Assembly: GCA_019415335.1 (NCBI GenBank)
Contig: DXKH01000070.1
Location: forward strand, 50,576-114,575
Length of the DNA stretch: 64,000 nucleotides
From: Citrobacter sp.
GTDB lineage: Bacteria > Pseudomonadota > Gammaproteobacteria > Enterobacterales > Enterobacteriaceae
Direction: 5' to 3'
Positions 17,288 to 28,845 of this stretch are shown here, piece by piece. Within the stretch, counting starts at the first letter, position 1; each line of letters begins with the position of its first letter. A model generated the notes under the pieces. It worked only from the letters and a program-made list of their open reading frames with translations, searched no databases and was not told the origin of the DNA. The position numbers and the translations under genes are program-made.

Positions 17288-18639
17288 ATACCGCCCTGAA
17301 TGCTGAACCAGGCGCACTGGATGCGCCGACCATCGTTGAGCGCGTTCGCGCAGCAGGTATTGTGGGCGCCGGCGGCGCTGGTTTTCCGACGTATGTCAAA
17401 CTGCAGGCTCAGGTGGAAATTTTCCTGGTCAATGCGGCCGAATGCGAGCCGATGCTGAAAGTCGATCAGCAACTCATGGCGCAACAGGCGGCACGCCTGA
17501 TTCGCGGCGTACAGTATGCAATGAAGGCCACCGGTGCCCGCGAAGGGATTATCGCGCTGAAAGAAAAGTACCAGCCAGCGATAGCTGCCCTGACGCCGCT
17601 TTTGCCCCCGGCGATCAGACTGCACATTCTGCCCGACGTCTATCCGGCGGGTGATGAAGTGCTGACCATCTGGATGGCGACGGGTCGCCGCGTTCCCCCC
17701 GCAGCGCTGCCAGTCAGCGTGGGCGTGGTGGTTAATAACGTACAGACCGTACTGAATATTGCCCGCGCAGTCGAACAGCAGTATCCGGTAACGCGCCGCA
17801 CGCTCACTATCAACGGCGCCGTTGCTCGTCCACAGACCGTGACCGTCCCCATCGGCATGTCCTTACGCGACGTGCTGGAAATGGCTGGCGGCGCGACCAT
17901 CGACGATCCCGGATTTATCAACGGTGGACCGATGATGGGAAGCCTGGTGACGTCGCTGGACGCGCCGGTCACGAAAACCACCGGCGGATTGCTGGTTCTG
18001 CCGAAATCGCATCCGCTGATCCAACGACGTATGCAGGATGAGCGCACCGTGCTGTCGGTGGCGAGAACGGTCTGTGAACAGTGCCGCCTGTGTACCGATC
18101 TCTGCCCGAGGCATCTCATCGGTCACGAACTCTCTCCGCACCTGTTGGTGCGCGCGGTCAATTTTCATCAGGCCGCCACGCCACAACTGCTGCTCAGCGC
18201 CCTCACCTGTTCTGAATGTAACGTCTGTGAAAGTGTGGCCTGCCCGGTAGGCATTTCGCCCATGCGGATTAACCGCATGCTGAAGCGCGAACTGCGCGCA
18301 CAGAATCAGCGCTACGAAGGACCGCTCAACCCGGCGGATGAGATGGCGAAATACCGTCTGGTGCCAGTTAAACGACTCATCGCCAAACTGGGGCTGACAC
18401 CGTGGTATCGGGAAGCGCCGTTAGTCGACAGTGAGCCCGTTGTTGAGAGCACGACGTTGCTGCTGCGCCAGCACATCGGCGCCAGCGCGGTGCCCTGCGT
18501 TCAGAAAGGCGATCGCGTCGCGCGTGGTCAGTGCGTTGCTGAAATTCCGCAAGGTGCGCTCGGCGCGCCTGTTCACGCCAGCATTGACGGCATGGTCTGT
18601 GAGGTAACAGATCAGGCCATCATCGTTGTAAGAGGTTAA
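17284..18639 (+). CDS. pduS: Cobalamin reductase PduS
   Basis: Flavin and Fe-S protein that reduces cob(III)alamin/cob(II)alamin for PduO; related to RnfC and the Nqo1 family. It has 451 residues. The N-terminal FMN/NADH-binding region includes [15 protein letters not shown] and NAAECEPML. Two [4Fe-4S] motifs follow: [11 protein letters not shown] (Cys264, 267, 270, 274) and [12 protein letters not shown] (Cys309, 312, 315, 320). The C-terminus ends in a lipoyl-like barrel ([16 protein letters not shown]). It lies between pduQ and pduT. Confidence 0.95.
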   Translation: MNTALNAEPGALDAPTIVERVRAAGIVGAGGAGFPTYVKLQAQVEIFLVNAAECEPMLKVDQQLMAQQAARLIRGVQYAMKATGAREGIIALKEKYQPAIAALTPLLPPAIRLHILPDVYPAGDEVLTIWMATGRRVPPAALPVSVGVVVNNVQTVLNIARAVEQQYPVTRRTLTINGAVARPQTVTVPIGMSLRDVLEMAGGATIDDPGFINGGPMMGSLVTSLDAPVTKTTGGLLVLPKSHPLIQRRMQDERTVLSVARTVCEQCRLCTDLCPRHLIGHELSPHLLVRAVNFHQAATPQLLLSALTCSECNVCESVACPVGISPMRINRMLKRELRAQNQRYEGPLNPADEMAKYRLVPVKRLIAKLGLTPWYREAPLVDSEPVVESTTLLLRQHIGASAVPCVQKGDRVARGQCVAEIPQGALGAPVHASIDGMVCEVTDQAIIVVRG

Positions 18640-18641
18640 CC

Positions 18642-19196
18642 ATGTCTCAGGCCATAGGTATTTTAGAACTCACTAGCATTGCTAAAGGGATGGAAGCGGG
18701 CGATGCAATGCTGAAAAGCGCCAATGTGGATCTGCTGGTCAGCAAAACCATTTGTCCGGGTAAGTTTTTGCTCATGCTGGGCGGCGACGTCGGCGCAGTA
18801 CAGCAGGCGATCGAGACCGGAAATGCGCTCGCTGGCGAGATGCTGGTCGACAGCCTGGTATTACCCAACATTCATGCCAGCGTGCTGCCTGCGATCAGCG
18901 GACTGAACAGCGTGGACAAACGTCAGGCGGTAGGGATTGTTGAAACCTGGAGCGTAGCAGCCTGTATCAGCGCGGCTGACCGGGCGGTGAAGGCGTCCAA
19001 CGTTACGCTCGTGCGCGTTCATATGGCGTTCGGTATCGGTGGCAAATGCTACATGGTGGTCGCGGGTGATGTCTCCGACGTCAACAACGCGGTCGCGGTT
19101 GCCAGTGAGAGCGCGGGTGAAAAAGGTCTGCTGGTTTATCGTTCGGTGATCCCACGCCCGCACGAAGCGATGTGGCGTCAGATGGTGGAGGGATAA
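18642..19196 (+). CDS. pduT: Trimeric Fe-S shell protein PduT
   Basis: Tandem-BMC shell protein of 184 residues. Cys38 in KTICPGK lies where the trimer pore binds a [4Fe-4S] cluster in the known structure, suggesting electron transfer across the shell; PduS next door is a likely partner. Each half carries BMC signatures ([12 protein letters not shown], then [12 protein letters not shown]) and the end reads [13 protein letters not shown]. The TAA stop shares its last A with the pduU start (TAATG). Confidence 0.96.
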   Translation: MSQAIGILELTSIAKGMEAGDAMLKSANVDLLVSKTICPGKFLLMLGGDVGAVQQAIETGNALAGEMLVDSLVLPNIHASVLPAISGLNSVDKRQAVGIVETWSVAACISAADRAVKASNVTLVRVHMAFGIGGKCYMVVAGDVSDVNNAVAVASESAGEKGLLVYRSVIPRPHEAMWRQMVEG

Positions 19197-19546
19197 TGGA
19201 AAGACAACCGACCACGGATCGCATGATCCAGGAGTACGTACCGGGCAAACAGGTCACGCTGGCGCATCTGATTGCGAACCCCGGTAAAGATCTGTTCAAG
19301 AAACTGGGATTGCAGGACAGCATTTCGGCGATTGGCATTCTCACCATCACGCCAAGTGAAGCGTCCATTATTGCCTGCGACATCGCGACGAAATCCGGCG
19401 CGGTCGAGATTGGCTTTCTTGACCGCTTCACCGGTGCGGTAGTGTTAACCGGTGACGTGTCGGCGGTGGAATACGCCCTGAAGCAGGTGACGCGCACGCT
19501 CGGCGAAATGATGCGCTTTACAACCTGTTCCATCACGCGGACATAG
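19196..19546 (+). CDS. pduU: Minor shell protein PduU
   Basis: Circularly permuted BMC-domain protein of 116 residues; the six N-termini form a small beta-barrel that caps one side of the hexamer pore in the known structure. It starts [20 protein letters not shown]. The in-frame start at 19172 lies inside pduT and lacks family support; the ATG at 19196 overlaps the pduT stop by one base and follows GTGGAGGG. PduV is its reported partner and is encoded next. Confidence 0.95.
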   Translation: MERQPTTDRMIQEYVPGKQVTLAHLIANPGKDLFKKLGLQDSISAIGILTITPSEASIIACDIATKSGAVEIGFLDRFTGAVVLTGDVSAVEYALKQVTRTLGEMMRFTTCSITRT

Positions 19547-19550
19547 CGTG

Positions 19551-21202
<1,652 letters not shown>

Positions 21203-21293
21203 GTTCGCGCCGCGCAAATTGCGGCAAATCATGGTAATAGCGCAATCGCCATGACACTATGCGCCGAGGATTGCAGAGCAGAAAGGTGATAAC

Positions 21294-22160
21294 GTGGCTG
21301 TTGCGCAGTGCCCCGCGTCATGCGGAGAACTTATTCAGGGCTGGATTATGGGCAGCGAGAAACTGGTCTCCTGCCCGGTTGACTGGTACAGCACCGTCGA
21401 GGTCCGCACAGGTTCTCCTTTGGCTGATGAGCGCCCTCTTTCACGGGCGATGGTCAACCGACTTCTTGAACACTGGGACTACCCTGCGCATCTGAGTCAG
21501 GATATCCGGGTTTCGATCCATTCAACCATCCCTATTGCCAAAGGCATGGCCAGCAGTACGGCGGATATCGCCGCAACTGCCGTCGCCACCGCGCAGCATC
21601 TGGGTCATCAACTGGATGAATCCACGCTTGCACAGCTTTGCGTCTCGCTGGAACCGACGGACAGCACCGTTTTTCAGCAACTGACGCTGTTTGACCACAA
21701 CGACGCCTCGACGCAAATCTCCTGCGACGCTCAACCGGCGCTGGATCTCCTCGTGCTGGAAAGCCCACAAACCTTACGCACCGCAGATTATCACCGCATT
21801 CCGCGACAGGCTGGTTTACATGCTGGCGCACCGGCGCTGAAGCGGGCATGGGAAAAAGTACAGGAAGCCTGTGCGGAGCAGAATCCTTACCGAATGGGAG
21901 AAGCGGCGACGCTGAGCGCCATCGCCAGCCAGATGCTGTTGCCGAAACCGGATTTCGATGCACTATTGTCGCTGGTTGAAGAGTGTGATTTATACGGCGT
22001 GAATGTGGCGCACAGCGGCAGCGTCGTCGGACTGATGCTCGACAGACAGCGACACGATGTCGATTACGTTAAGTGGTTACTGGCAAGGAACAGACTGACC
22101 GAGCACTGGCCGGAACAGCATTTATTGCGGATGGTCAGCGGTGGCGTGAAACGACAGTGA
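21294..22160 (+). CDS. pduX: L-threonine kinase PduX
   Basis: GHMP-family kinase making L-threonine phosphate, the precursor of the aminopropanol linker of B12; it supports cobalamin assembly. It has 288 residues with the GHMP ATP motif PIAKGMASSTADIAATA near residues 80-96. I placed the start at GTG 21294 because AAAGGTG lies 5 bases before it and an in-frame TGA at 21252 with no ATG after it rules out the 300-residue form listed for Salmonella. It is the last gene of the operon, separated by 91 bp from pduW. Confidence 0.93.
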   Translation: MAVAQCPASCGELIQGWIMGSEKLVSCPVDWYSTVEVRTGSPLADERPLSRAMVNRLLEHWDYPAHLSQDIRVSIHSTIPIAKGMASSTADIAATAVATAQHLGHQLDESTLAQLCVSLEPTDSTVFQQLTLFDHNDASTQISCDAQPALDLLVLESPQTLRTADYHRIPRQAGLHAGAPALKRAWEKVQEACAEQNPYRMGEAATLSAIASQMLLPKPDFDALLSLVEECDLYGVNVAHSGSVVGLMLDRQRHDVDYVKWLLARNRLTEHWPEQHLLRMVSGGVKRQ

Positions 22161-22182
22161 GGATCGCCTGACGGATCCTCAC
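22157..22182 (+). terminator. Hairpin at the pdu operon end
   Basis: Perfect 9-bp arms GTGAGGATC and GATCCTCAC enclose an 8-nt loop and include the pduX stop codon. No T-run follows, so it may be a weak terminator or a 3' mRNA stabiliser between the convergent pduX and tmaR. Confidence 0.4.
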
Positions 22183-22195
22183 TGCTGGCAAAACG

Positions 22196-22531
22196 TTACT
22201 CCGCTTTCGCGTCGCCGTTTTTCATTTCGCCCATCGCTTTCAGTTTTTTGGAGATGTCGCGACGTTCTTTGGAGATCTCAGCATTTTTGATGATGTAGTC
22301 ATCAACGCGATCCTCATAGTCGCTTTTCATGCTGGCGATGATGCCCTGAATAGCTTCAACGCTCATCCCCGGCTTGATGTAATCGCTCAGGTTGTCCAGC
22401 AGCAGAACGCGTTTCTGGTTGTCACGGATCTTTTTCTCAACGTCCTGGATTTCACGCTGCAGTTTGTTTTTACGACGGAACAGACGGACAAATTCCAGCA
22501 CGTCCTGGAAAGATGGCTTGGTAGTTTCCAT
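22196..22531 (-). CDS. tmaR: Polar PTS regulator TmaR (YeeX, DUF496)
   Basis: Protein of 111 residues, highly charged and predicted mostly coiled-coil (repeated patterns such as [17 protein letters not shown]). In E. coli TmaR gathers enzyme I of the sugar phosphotransferase system at the cell pole and controls its activity. It is a single gene between pduX (convergent) and yeeA (same strand, 160 bp away). The assignment rests on near full-length identity with remembered E. coli YeeX. Confidence 0.93.
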   Translation of the reverse strand: METTKPSFQDVLEFVRLFRRKNKLQREIQDVEKKIRDNQKRVLLLDNLSDYIKPGMSVEAIQGIIASMKSDYEDRVDDYIIKNAEISKERRDISKKLKAMGEMKNGDAKAE

Positions 22532-22691
22532 TTTTACACCCCTGATAATGTGAGAGTCGGATTCGTTTAAACGATAGGGCTAACATTACTTTTCGTAGCC
22601 ACAAATGACAATGGCTTCATTCTGGTTTCCATCATACCCTTATTCCTTGCTGAATCGAAGCAGCCGCGGCAGCATTCCCCCTACCTGCTTT

Positions 22692-23750
22692 TTATTTGCG
22701 CAGGGCGCGGCAGATAAGATGCGACAACAGCTCCAGTTGACGGGCGGTTTCCAGACTTAACCAGACATAACCATGAATCGGCGTTTCGGCCACGTTATGT
22801 TCATCATGCTGACGGATCAGCGTGCGCAATTCATTAACGGTCTCGTTCAGTTTTTCGCTGTTGGCGAGAATCGGCTGCGGGTTGCCTTCAAACAGTGCAT
22901 GGGCAATCGTCAGTAGCGCCTGTTGGGTCATGTGCTGTGTTTCCCGCAGCGTATGGGCGTTGAGCATGACAAAATGGCTTTCACGGGTCGCCCACAGGGC
23001 ATTAATTTGCAGTTCGAGCATGCAGACCAGATTACGGTTAACGGTCTGAATGGCTTCAAAAATGGATTTCTGGATGCGCGTTTCTTTACTCGCAGGCGTT
23101 ATAAGCCCGCGCATTTTTACCACGTCACCCAGTAGCTGTTGTAAATGCTTATCCAGACGAGGTCGTTCTAACAGATTGGGCGACAACGCGGCCTGATACA
23201 CCCGATTATAGGCCGTTACGCAATGCGCCAGTTGGATGCGCCAGTGAATGAAGGCGCGCTGCGGCCAGATCCCGGTGAACAGCATGGCGAGGAGCGACCC
23301 CAGAATGACATCGCCGCCGCGCCAGAGCGCGGTCTCCATATCGCCAGCGGGCGCACCCACGACGACAGCGAGCGTGATGCCAATTAAGAGCGCCTGATAC
23401 GGTTTTTTCCCTAACGCGAGCCATCCGCACAGGAACATCGCCGCCGCACACCAGAGCAGCATCAGCGGCAATGAGAATAGCTCAAGACGCAGCGCCACCA
23501 GGCCCAGCACCGACCCGAGGATTGTGCCGCCAATACGCTCATACGCGCGGGGAACCACGTTTCCCCAGAACGAGATCGGTCCCATGATCACCACCAGCGT
23601 AATCAGAGGCCATGTGCCTTCCGGAATGTTAAACAAACGAACAAGCAAAAAGGTCAGGATGAAGGCCAGCGCGATGCGAATACCATGCACAATGCGGTAA
23701 TGGCGATACAGGCGGATTTCAAATGGACTCAGTGACTTGTCGGCACGCAC
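22692..23750 (-). CDS. yeeA: Inner-membrane FUSC-family protein YeeA
   Basis: Integral membrane protein of 352 residues, the same as E. coli YeeA. It has about six hydrophobic segments in the first 170 residues, including a FUSC-like stretch (PEGTWPLITLVVIMGP), followed by a soluble helical C-terminal half. The family includes aromatic acid efflux components, but the substrate of YeeA is not established. It is an isolated gene on the minus strand with 125 bp to sbmC. Confidence 0.92.
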   Translation of the reverse strand: MRADKSLSPFEIRLYRHYRIVHGIRIALAFILTFLLVRLFNIPEGTWPLITLVVIMGPISFWGNVVPRAYERIGGTILGSVLGLVALRLELFSLPLMLLWCAAAMFLCGWLALGKKPYQALLIGITLAVVVGAPAGDMETALWRGGDVILGSLLAMLFTGIWPQRAFIHWRIQLAHCVTAYNRVYQAALSPNLLERPRLDKHLQQLLGDVVKMRGLITPASKETRIQKSIFEAIQTVNRNLVCMLELQINALWATRESHFVMLNAHTLRETQHMTQQALLTIAHALFEGNPQPILANSEKLNETVNELRTLIRQHDEHNVAETPIHGYVWLSLETARQLELLSHLICRALRK

Positions 23751-23875
23751 TCATGCACTCCGTCAGGAAAAGGCAAAAAAAGATTGTACCTGTTTTTACG
23801 CGCAGAAGATCACTGCGGCGGACAGGACATCTCGCTAAGCGTAGTCGCTCAGCGCCGGTCCGCCTGGTTTTAGGC

Positions 23876-24349
23876 TTACTTCGTGGCAGGTTGCACAGCG
23901 ATATACATCTCGATATCCCAGTAACCGTCTTCGCAACCGTTATTCAGATAGACTTCAAAGCAGGGTTTGCATGCCATTTCATACGCCTTGTCCTGCATCA
24001 GGCTATTGAAGAACTGGTACCACGGCGTCGCAAAATCGTTATTGTCGACACGCGCAACCGCCGTCGCATATTGACCGCCTTCGATTTCGCTGAGCGTCAC
24101 GCCTTCGCTGTTTTCCGGTATGACAAAATCAGCGGGCACAGAAACGACCGTACTACAGCGCAGTTTCTCGGCAGGCACTTCATCCGGATTATCGAAGTAA
24201 ACGGCGATCCACTCCTGCGCCACAACCTGCTTGCCATCCACCCACATCATCAACTGGTCAAAGCCTTGTTTCACCGTTTGCTCCCACGGTCCCACCAGGT
24301 GGAAACCTGCAACGGTGCGCTTATCAGCGTTTCTGATCTCGTAGTTCAT
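23876..24349 (-). CDS. sbmC: DNA gyrase inhibitor SbmC (GyrI)
   Basis: Cytoplasmic protein of 157 residues with the GyrI/AraC effector-binding-like fold. It binds gyrase and protects cells from microcin B17, CcdB and some quinolone damage. It starts [20 protein letters not shown] and ends YIAVQPATK, full length against E. coli. It is SOS-induced; a LexA box lies 17 bp upstream of the ATG (24366-24385). Confidence 0.95.
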   Translation of the reverse strand: MNYEIRNADKRTVAGFHLVGPWEQTVKQGFDQLMMWVDGKQVVAQEWIAVYFDNPDEVPAEKLRCSTVVSVPADFVIPENSEGVTLSEIEGGQYATAVARVDNNDFATPWYQFFNSLMQDKAYEMACKPCFEVYLNNGCEDGYWDIEMYIAVQPATK

Positions 24350-24365
24350 GTTGCCTCCATTGTTA

Positions 24366-24385
24366 CACTGTATTTATATACAGTG
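24366..24385. promoter_or_regulatory. LexA (SOS) box of sbmC
   Basis: CACTGTATTTATATACAGTG is a near-perfect palindrome matching the LexA consensus CTGT-N8-ACAG with an A/T centre. It is 17 bp upstream of the sbmC ATG, a site that would block its promoter, in line with the known SOS control of sbmC. Confidence 0.93.
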
Positions 24386-24471
24386 TAACTAAGCCTGAAT
24401 AACAGCCACAAGAAATTTGTGATTATTATGTGAGCAGAGCCGAACTCCTGCCAGTCTCCTGCCAGAAATCA

Positions 24472-25643
24472 TCAGGCTTTATGATGGAAATAATCACTCA
24501 AACGGGAGAAGACGCCCCCTTTAGCCACCGCTTCCAGGGTCACCAGAGGCCAGTGAGCGACCAGTTTGTCACGGTCGTAGAGCTCAATTTCCCCGACCCG
24601 TTGATGCGCAGCGAGCGGGGCTTCCAGTTCTTTCTTATCCAGGACGTACTTCGCTTTGATGTTCGGAATTTCCGCCTTCGGCAGCGCCATCCAGAAATCG
24701 TGTTCAGTGCCTAAGGCGATATTCTCTTTATCGCCATACCAGATGCGCTCCGTCCCGACCTGTTTACCGCTGCGCAGGATCTGCACCGTGTCGAAATTTT
24801 GTTGTCCCCAGCGCAGCAGTTTGCGAGCCTGATCTTCACGCCCTTTCGGGCTATTTGCCCCCATCACCACGGCGATCAGTCGACGATGGCCGTCCACCGC
24901 GGAGGCAATCAGGTTGAAGCCGGCTCCTGACGTGTGCCCGGTTTTCAGCCCATCCACGTTCATGGTTTTATCCCACAACAATCCGTTACGGTTCTGTTGA
25001 GTAATGCCGTTCCAGGTGAGGCTTTTCTCACTGTACATATGATAGAACTCAGGCTCACCATGAATGATCGCCCTGGACAACACCGCCAGATCGTAAGCCG
25101 AGCTGTGCTGACCTGGGGCGTCCAGTCCATGAACCGTCTCAAAATGGGTATCCCGTAAATTGAGCGTCTTGACGTAATTATTCATCATGGCGACAAACTG
25201 CGGCTGTCCGCCGGCGATGTAGTCAGCCAGCGCCACGCAGCGTCATTACCGGAATCGACAATCAACCCGCGGCTTAAATCGCGCACAGATACCCGGTCAC
25301 CTTCTTTCAGAAACATCAGCGAGGAGCCGACGAAGACCGGATTATCCTTCGCCCACGCGTCACGCCCCACCGTGACCATGTCGTCCGGCGTAATACGCTT
25401 ACTGTCAATGGCGCGATCCACCACGTAACCGGTCATCAGCTTGGTCAGACTGGCAGGATTACGCTGCTGATGTTCATTACCCGCAGTGAGAATTTGCCCC
25501 GTGGTGTAATCCATAAGCACCCATGAACCGGCTTCAATGCCAGGTGGCGGTGGCGCAAAGTCAGCCGTACTGGTAGCACGTGCAGAAGAGAGATGCATCG
25601 CGAGTAAAGAAGCGGCAATAAACAGACGGCGTTTCAACAGCAT
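24472..25643 (-). pseudogene. dacD: D-alanyl-D-alanine carboxypeptidase DacD (PBP6b), frameshifted
   Basis: Penicillin-binding protein 6b trims the terminal D-Ala of peptidoglycan peptides in the periplasm. Here two overlapping frames make up the gene. The 5' part, from ATG 25643 (MLLKRRLFIAASLL signal peptide, active-site SLTK in NPASLTKLMTG, and SGN in DSGND), runs into a wrong frame at about 25240. The 3' part (from ALADYIAGG, with LKTGHTSGAG) continues to the stop at 24472. Comparing GACGCTGCGTGG with the expected GACGCTTGCGTGG shows one missing T. The product would lack the KTG motif and the C-terminal membrane anchor. A sequencing or assembly error is the main alternative. Confidence 0.88.
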
Positions 25644-25881
25644 GTCCTCAGGAGTTCTAAACGAGCCGTTCTTTTTACGGAAATTTTGCAAAACAAACAG
25701 GGATTAATTGCAAGGAAATGTGACGTATCGCATAGTTTTATCTCTTTAGCAGATCTGAGCGCATTCAGGTCGCGAGTTTCTTTATTGCTTCGCGGCGAGT
25801 CAGGCTGATTACCGCACCGAACTTTGGTACTCTGTGCTGTCCAGGCAGCGCGCAACCAGAAGTCACGGAACCCACTTATTT

Positions 25882-27306
25882 ATGAATGACGGCAAGCAAC
25901 ATCCCACCTTTCTCTTCCACGATTACGAAACCTTTGGCATTCATCCGGCGCTCGACAGGCCTGCGCAATTTGCCGCCCTGCGTACCGACAGCGAATTCAA
26001 CGTCATCGGCGAGCCAGAGGTGTTTTACTGCAAACCGGCGGATGACTATTTACCCCAGCCGGGCGCCGTGATGGTCACCGGGATCACCCCTCAGGAAGCG
26101 CGGGAGAAAGGTGACAATGAAGCTGCATTTGCCGCGCGGATCCACGCACTGTTCACGGTGCCGAAAACCTGCATTATTGGCTACAACAACGTGCGCTTCG
26201 ACGACGAGGTCACGCGCAACGTGCTGTACCGCAACTTCTACGATCCCTACGCCTGGAGCTGGCAGCATGATAATTCGCGCTGGGATCTGCTGGACGTCAT
26301 GCGTGCCTGCTACGCCCTGCGCCCGGAAGGCATCAACTGGCCGGAAAATGACGACGGCCTCCCCAGTTTTCGCCTGGAGCATCTGACGAAAGCAAACGGT
26401 ATCGAGCACAGCAACGCGCACGATGCGATGGCGGATGTCTATGCCACCATTGCGATGGCGCAACTGGTGAAGTCGCGGCAGCCGCGTCTGTTTGAATATC
26501 TCTATACGCACCGCAATAAGCACAAGCTGGCCGCGTTGATTGACGTGCCGCAAATGAAACCGCTGGTGCATGTTTCTGGCATGTTCGGCGCATGGCGTGG
26601 CAACACCAGTTGGGTTGCGCCGCTGGCCTGGCATCCGGATAACCGTAATGCGGTGATTATGGTCGACCTGGCCGGTGATATTTCGCCGTTGCTGGAACTG
26701 GACAGCGACACCCTGCGCGAACGTCTATACACCGCCAAAGCCGATCTGGGTGATGATGCCGCCGTGCCGCTGAAACTGGTGCACATCAACAAGTGCCCGG
26801 TACTGGCACAAGCGAACACGCTGCGCCCGGAAGATGCCGACCGTCTGGGGATTAATCGCCAGCACTGTCTCGATAATCTGAAAGTCCTGCGTGAAAATCC
26901 GCAGGTGCGTGACAAAGTGGTCGCCATCTTTGCGGAAGCCGAACCGTTCACGCCGTCTGACAACGTCGATGCCCAACTCTATAACGGTTTCTTCAGCGAT
27001 GCTGATCGTGCGGCAATGAAAATTGTGCTGGAAACCGACCCGCAAAACCTGCCAGCGCTGGATATCACCTTTGTCGATCCACGAATTGAGAAACTGCTGT
27101 TCAACTATCGGGCGCGTAATTTCCCCGGCACGCTGGATGAAGCGGAACAACAGCGCTGGCTGGAGCACCGTCGCCAGGTCTTTACGCCAGAATATTTACA
27201 GCGCTACGCCGATGAGTTGCAGGGGTTGTATCAGGAATACGCGGATGATAAAGAGAAGCAGGCGCTGCTGAAGGCGCTGTGGCAGTACGCGGAGGAGATC
27301 GTCTGA
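25882..27306 (+). CDS. sbcB: Exodeoxyribonuclease I SbcB
   Basis: 3'-5' single-strand DNA exonuclease of the DEDDh family acting in recombination and mismatch repair. It has 474 residues from the ATG at 25882; in-frame codons further upstream have no family support. The catalytic acidic pair is Asp14 and Glu16 in FHDYETFG, and a later motif includes HSNAHDAMADVYATI. The middle and C-terminal SH3-like and helical domains are intact. It is transcribed divergently from dacD and ends in a shared terminator with yeeD. Confidence 0.96.
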   Translation: MNDGKQHPTFLFHDYETFGIHPALDRPAQFAALRTDSEFNVIGEPEVFYCKPADDYLPQPGAVMVTGITPQEAREKGDNEAAFAARIHALFTVPKTCIIGYNNVRFDDEVTRNVLYRNFYDPYAWSWQHDNSRWDLLDVMRACYALRPEGINWPENDDGLPSFRLEHLTKANGIEHSNAHDAMADVYATIAMAQLVKSRQPRLFEYLYTHRNKHKLAALIDVPQMKPLVHVSGMFGAWRGNTSWVAPLAWHPDNRNAVIMVDLAGDISPLLELDSDTLRERLYTAKADLGDDAAVPLKLVHINKCPVLAQANTLRPEDADRLGINRQHCLDNLKVLRENPQVRDKVVAIFAEAEPFTPSDNVDAQLYNGFFSDADRAAMKIVLETDPQNLPALDITFVDPRIEKLLFNYRARNFPGTLDEAEQQRWLEHRRQVFTPEYLQRYADELQGLYQEYADDKEKQALLKALWQYAEEIV

Positions 27307-27312
27307 GATTCG

Positions 27313-27340
27313 CCCTCCGCCCTACGGCGGAGGGTCTGTT
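27313..27340. terminator. Bidirectional terminator between sbcB and yeeD
   Basis: Perfect 9-bp stem CCCTCCGCC / GGCGGAGGG with loop CTAC (27313-27334), then TCTGTTT. It lies just after the sbcB stop and before the end of the convergent yeeD. Confidence 0.8.
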
Positions 27341-27342
27341 TA

Positions 27343-27570
27343 TCACGCTTTCTGTACGGTGATGCTCCAGGCGGCATCGCCAACCTGCTGATAATCCGTA
27401 ATGGCATGCCCTTCTTCTGCCGCCCACTGCGGGATCGCTTCGGTCGCCTGGGTGCAGTCAAACTCAATCACCAGTTCATCACCGCTCGCCATTTCAGCCA
27501 GCGCGGCTTTTGCTTCAATCAGTGGGAACGGGCAAACCTGTGTGACCACGTCCAGTTTTTTAATCGCCAT
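27343..27570 (-). CDS. tsuB: TusA-like sulfur carrier YeeD (TsuB)
   Basis: Small TusA/SirA-family protein of 75 residues with the active cysteine in QVCPFPLIEAK near residue 13. In E. coli YeeD works with YeeE in thiosulfate uptake, acting on thiosulfate in the cytoplasm. The gene follows yeeE by 15 bp on the same strand, indicating an operon. It ends before the terminator shared with sbcB. Confidence 0.93.
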   Translation of the reverse strand: MAIKKLDVVTQVCPFPLIEAKAALAEMASGDELVIEFDCTQATEAIPQWAAEEGHAITDYQQVGDAAWSITVQKA

Positions 27571-27585
27571 AATGAGTCCTTACGC

Positions 27586-28644
27586 TTAATTTGCCGCAGC
27601 GGTTGCCAGACGGGCTTTACGCTGCGGTCGTACAAACACAATCCACGACGCGGTCCAGACGCCAAGGATCATAAATACCAGGCCAATCCAGCCCTGCCAG
27701 GTCATCATCGCCGTCATCACCAGGCCGTTACCGATAGAGCAGCCGCCGGCAATACTGGCGCCAAATCCCATCAGGATCCCGCCGACGCCGCTGCGTAGCG
27801 TGGTTGCCGCATCGGCAGCCCGTACGCGGAATTCACGACTGGCTTTCGCCGCAATGAACGAGCCAAGGAAAATCCCCAGCACCAGGAAGACGCCCCAGTT
27901 GATGAATTTGCTGTCCCCCGCCACCAGGAACTGCAAAATGTTAGCCGTTGGCGAGGTGATCCCGAGCCCAAACATACGCCCGGTGGCTTCGCTCAGCGGC
28001 CAGGCCAGCAGCGCGATAAGACCAATCAATACCGCCGTCACAAACGGGTGCCAGCGTTTTTCAAACAGAATATGCGCCAGCCCGGTACGACGCGGTGGTA
28101 AAGAAGCGACCTTTAGCTTTGGCTTTTTCAGCTCTTTGCTGACCACCCAGAGCGTCACCACCAGCAGAACCGCAATCAGCGGCCAGACGGAGAGGTTCAG
28201 CGTGTCGGCAATGGAGTTGTGCTCCGTGCTGTACGTCTTCAGCGTTTGGTTTAATCCACTGGCATGCGGCGAACGCATCACTGCACTCATGACCATGTAG
28301 GTCGCCAGCGCAATCCAGCTGCCGATCAGCCCCTCACCCGCACGATACCAGGTTCCGGTGGCACATCCGCCCGCATAGACAATCCCAATCCCGAAAATAT
28401 AACCGCCGACAACGGTACCGAGCCACGGGAACGCACCCGCATCGTAGCGAATCACCCCCGCCTGAATCAGCGCAAAGGCACCGACGCTCTGCACGGAGAT
28501 CGCGATCAGCAGCGCATAAAACATGCGGTTGTTTTTGGCGATATACATATCGCGGAAACCGCCGGTCAGGCAGAATCGTCCACGCTGCATCACAAAACCC
28601 AACAGCGCGCCGCAGATAACCCCGCTTAAAATCATTGAAAACAT
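27586..28644 (-). CDS. tsuA: Thiosulfate transporter YeeE (TsuA)
   Basis: Inner-membrane YeeE/YedE-family protein of 352 residues that takes up thiosulfate. Multiple hydrophobic helices frame conserved cysteines in RGRFCLTGG, AGGCATGTW and AGGCSIGNG, which in the known structure pass thiosulfate through the pore. The in-frame codon at 28707 would add 21 residues; the ATG at 28644 gives the E. coli length and start (MFSMILSG). It is the first gene of the yeeED pair. Confidence 0.94.
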   Translation of the reverse strand: MFSMILSGVICGALLGFVMQRGRFCLTGGFRDMYIAKNNRMFYALLIAISVQSVGAFALIQAGVIRYDAGAFPWLGTVVGGYIFGIGIVYAGGCATGTWYRAGEGLIGSWIALATYMVMSAVMRSPHASGLNQTLKTYSTEHNSIADTLNLSVWPLIAVLLVVTLWVVSKELKKPKLKVASLPPRRTGLAHILFEKRWHPFVTAVLIGLIALLAWPLSEATGRMFGLGITSPTANILQFLVAGDSKFINWGVFLVLGIFLGSFIAAKASREFRVRAADAATTLRSGVGGILMGFGASIAGGCSIGNGLVMTAMMTWQGWIGLVFMILGVWTASWIVFVRPQRKARLATAAAN

Positions 28645-28769
28645 AAAGTAGTTAGCCTGAAGAATATCAATCAGGAAATTATTCCTGAGCATGCGGCTGG
28701 GAACCAATAACCAAATTCTCTAATTTAGAACGAATGGTTATTACTACTGGATAGAAATAAATCAGAGGC

Positions 28770-28800
28770 ATAAAAAAACCGGAGTGGTTAACTCCGGTTT
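28770..28800 (-). terminator. Terminator of plaP
   Basis: On the minus strand, a 10-bp perfect stem AAACCGGAGT / ACTCCGGTTT (28791-28800 and 28776-28785) with a 5-nt loop is followed by a T-run and ATGCC. It lies about 45 bp after the plaP stop. Confidence 0.85.
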
Positions 28801-28802
28801 CC

Positions 28803-28835
28803 TGCCCGGTGGCGCTTCGCTTACCGGGTCTACAG
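28803..28835. repeat. Single REP element
   Basis: TGCCCGGTGGCGCTTCGCTT followed by ACCGGGTCTACAG, the usual enterobacterial REP palindrome, directly between the plaP stop and its terminator. Confidence 0.85.
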
Positions 28836-28845
28836 ACCTTATGAA

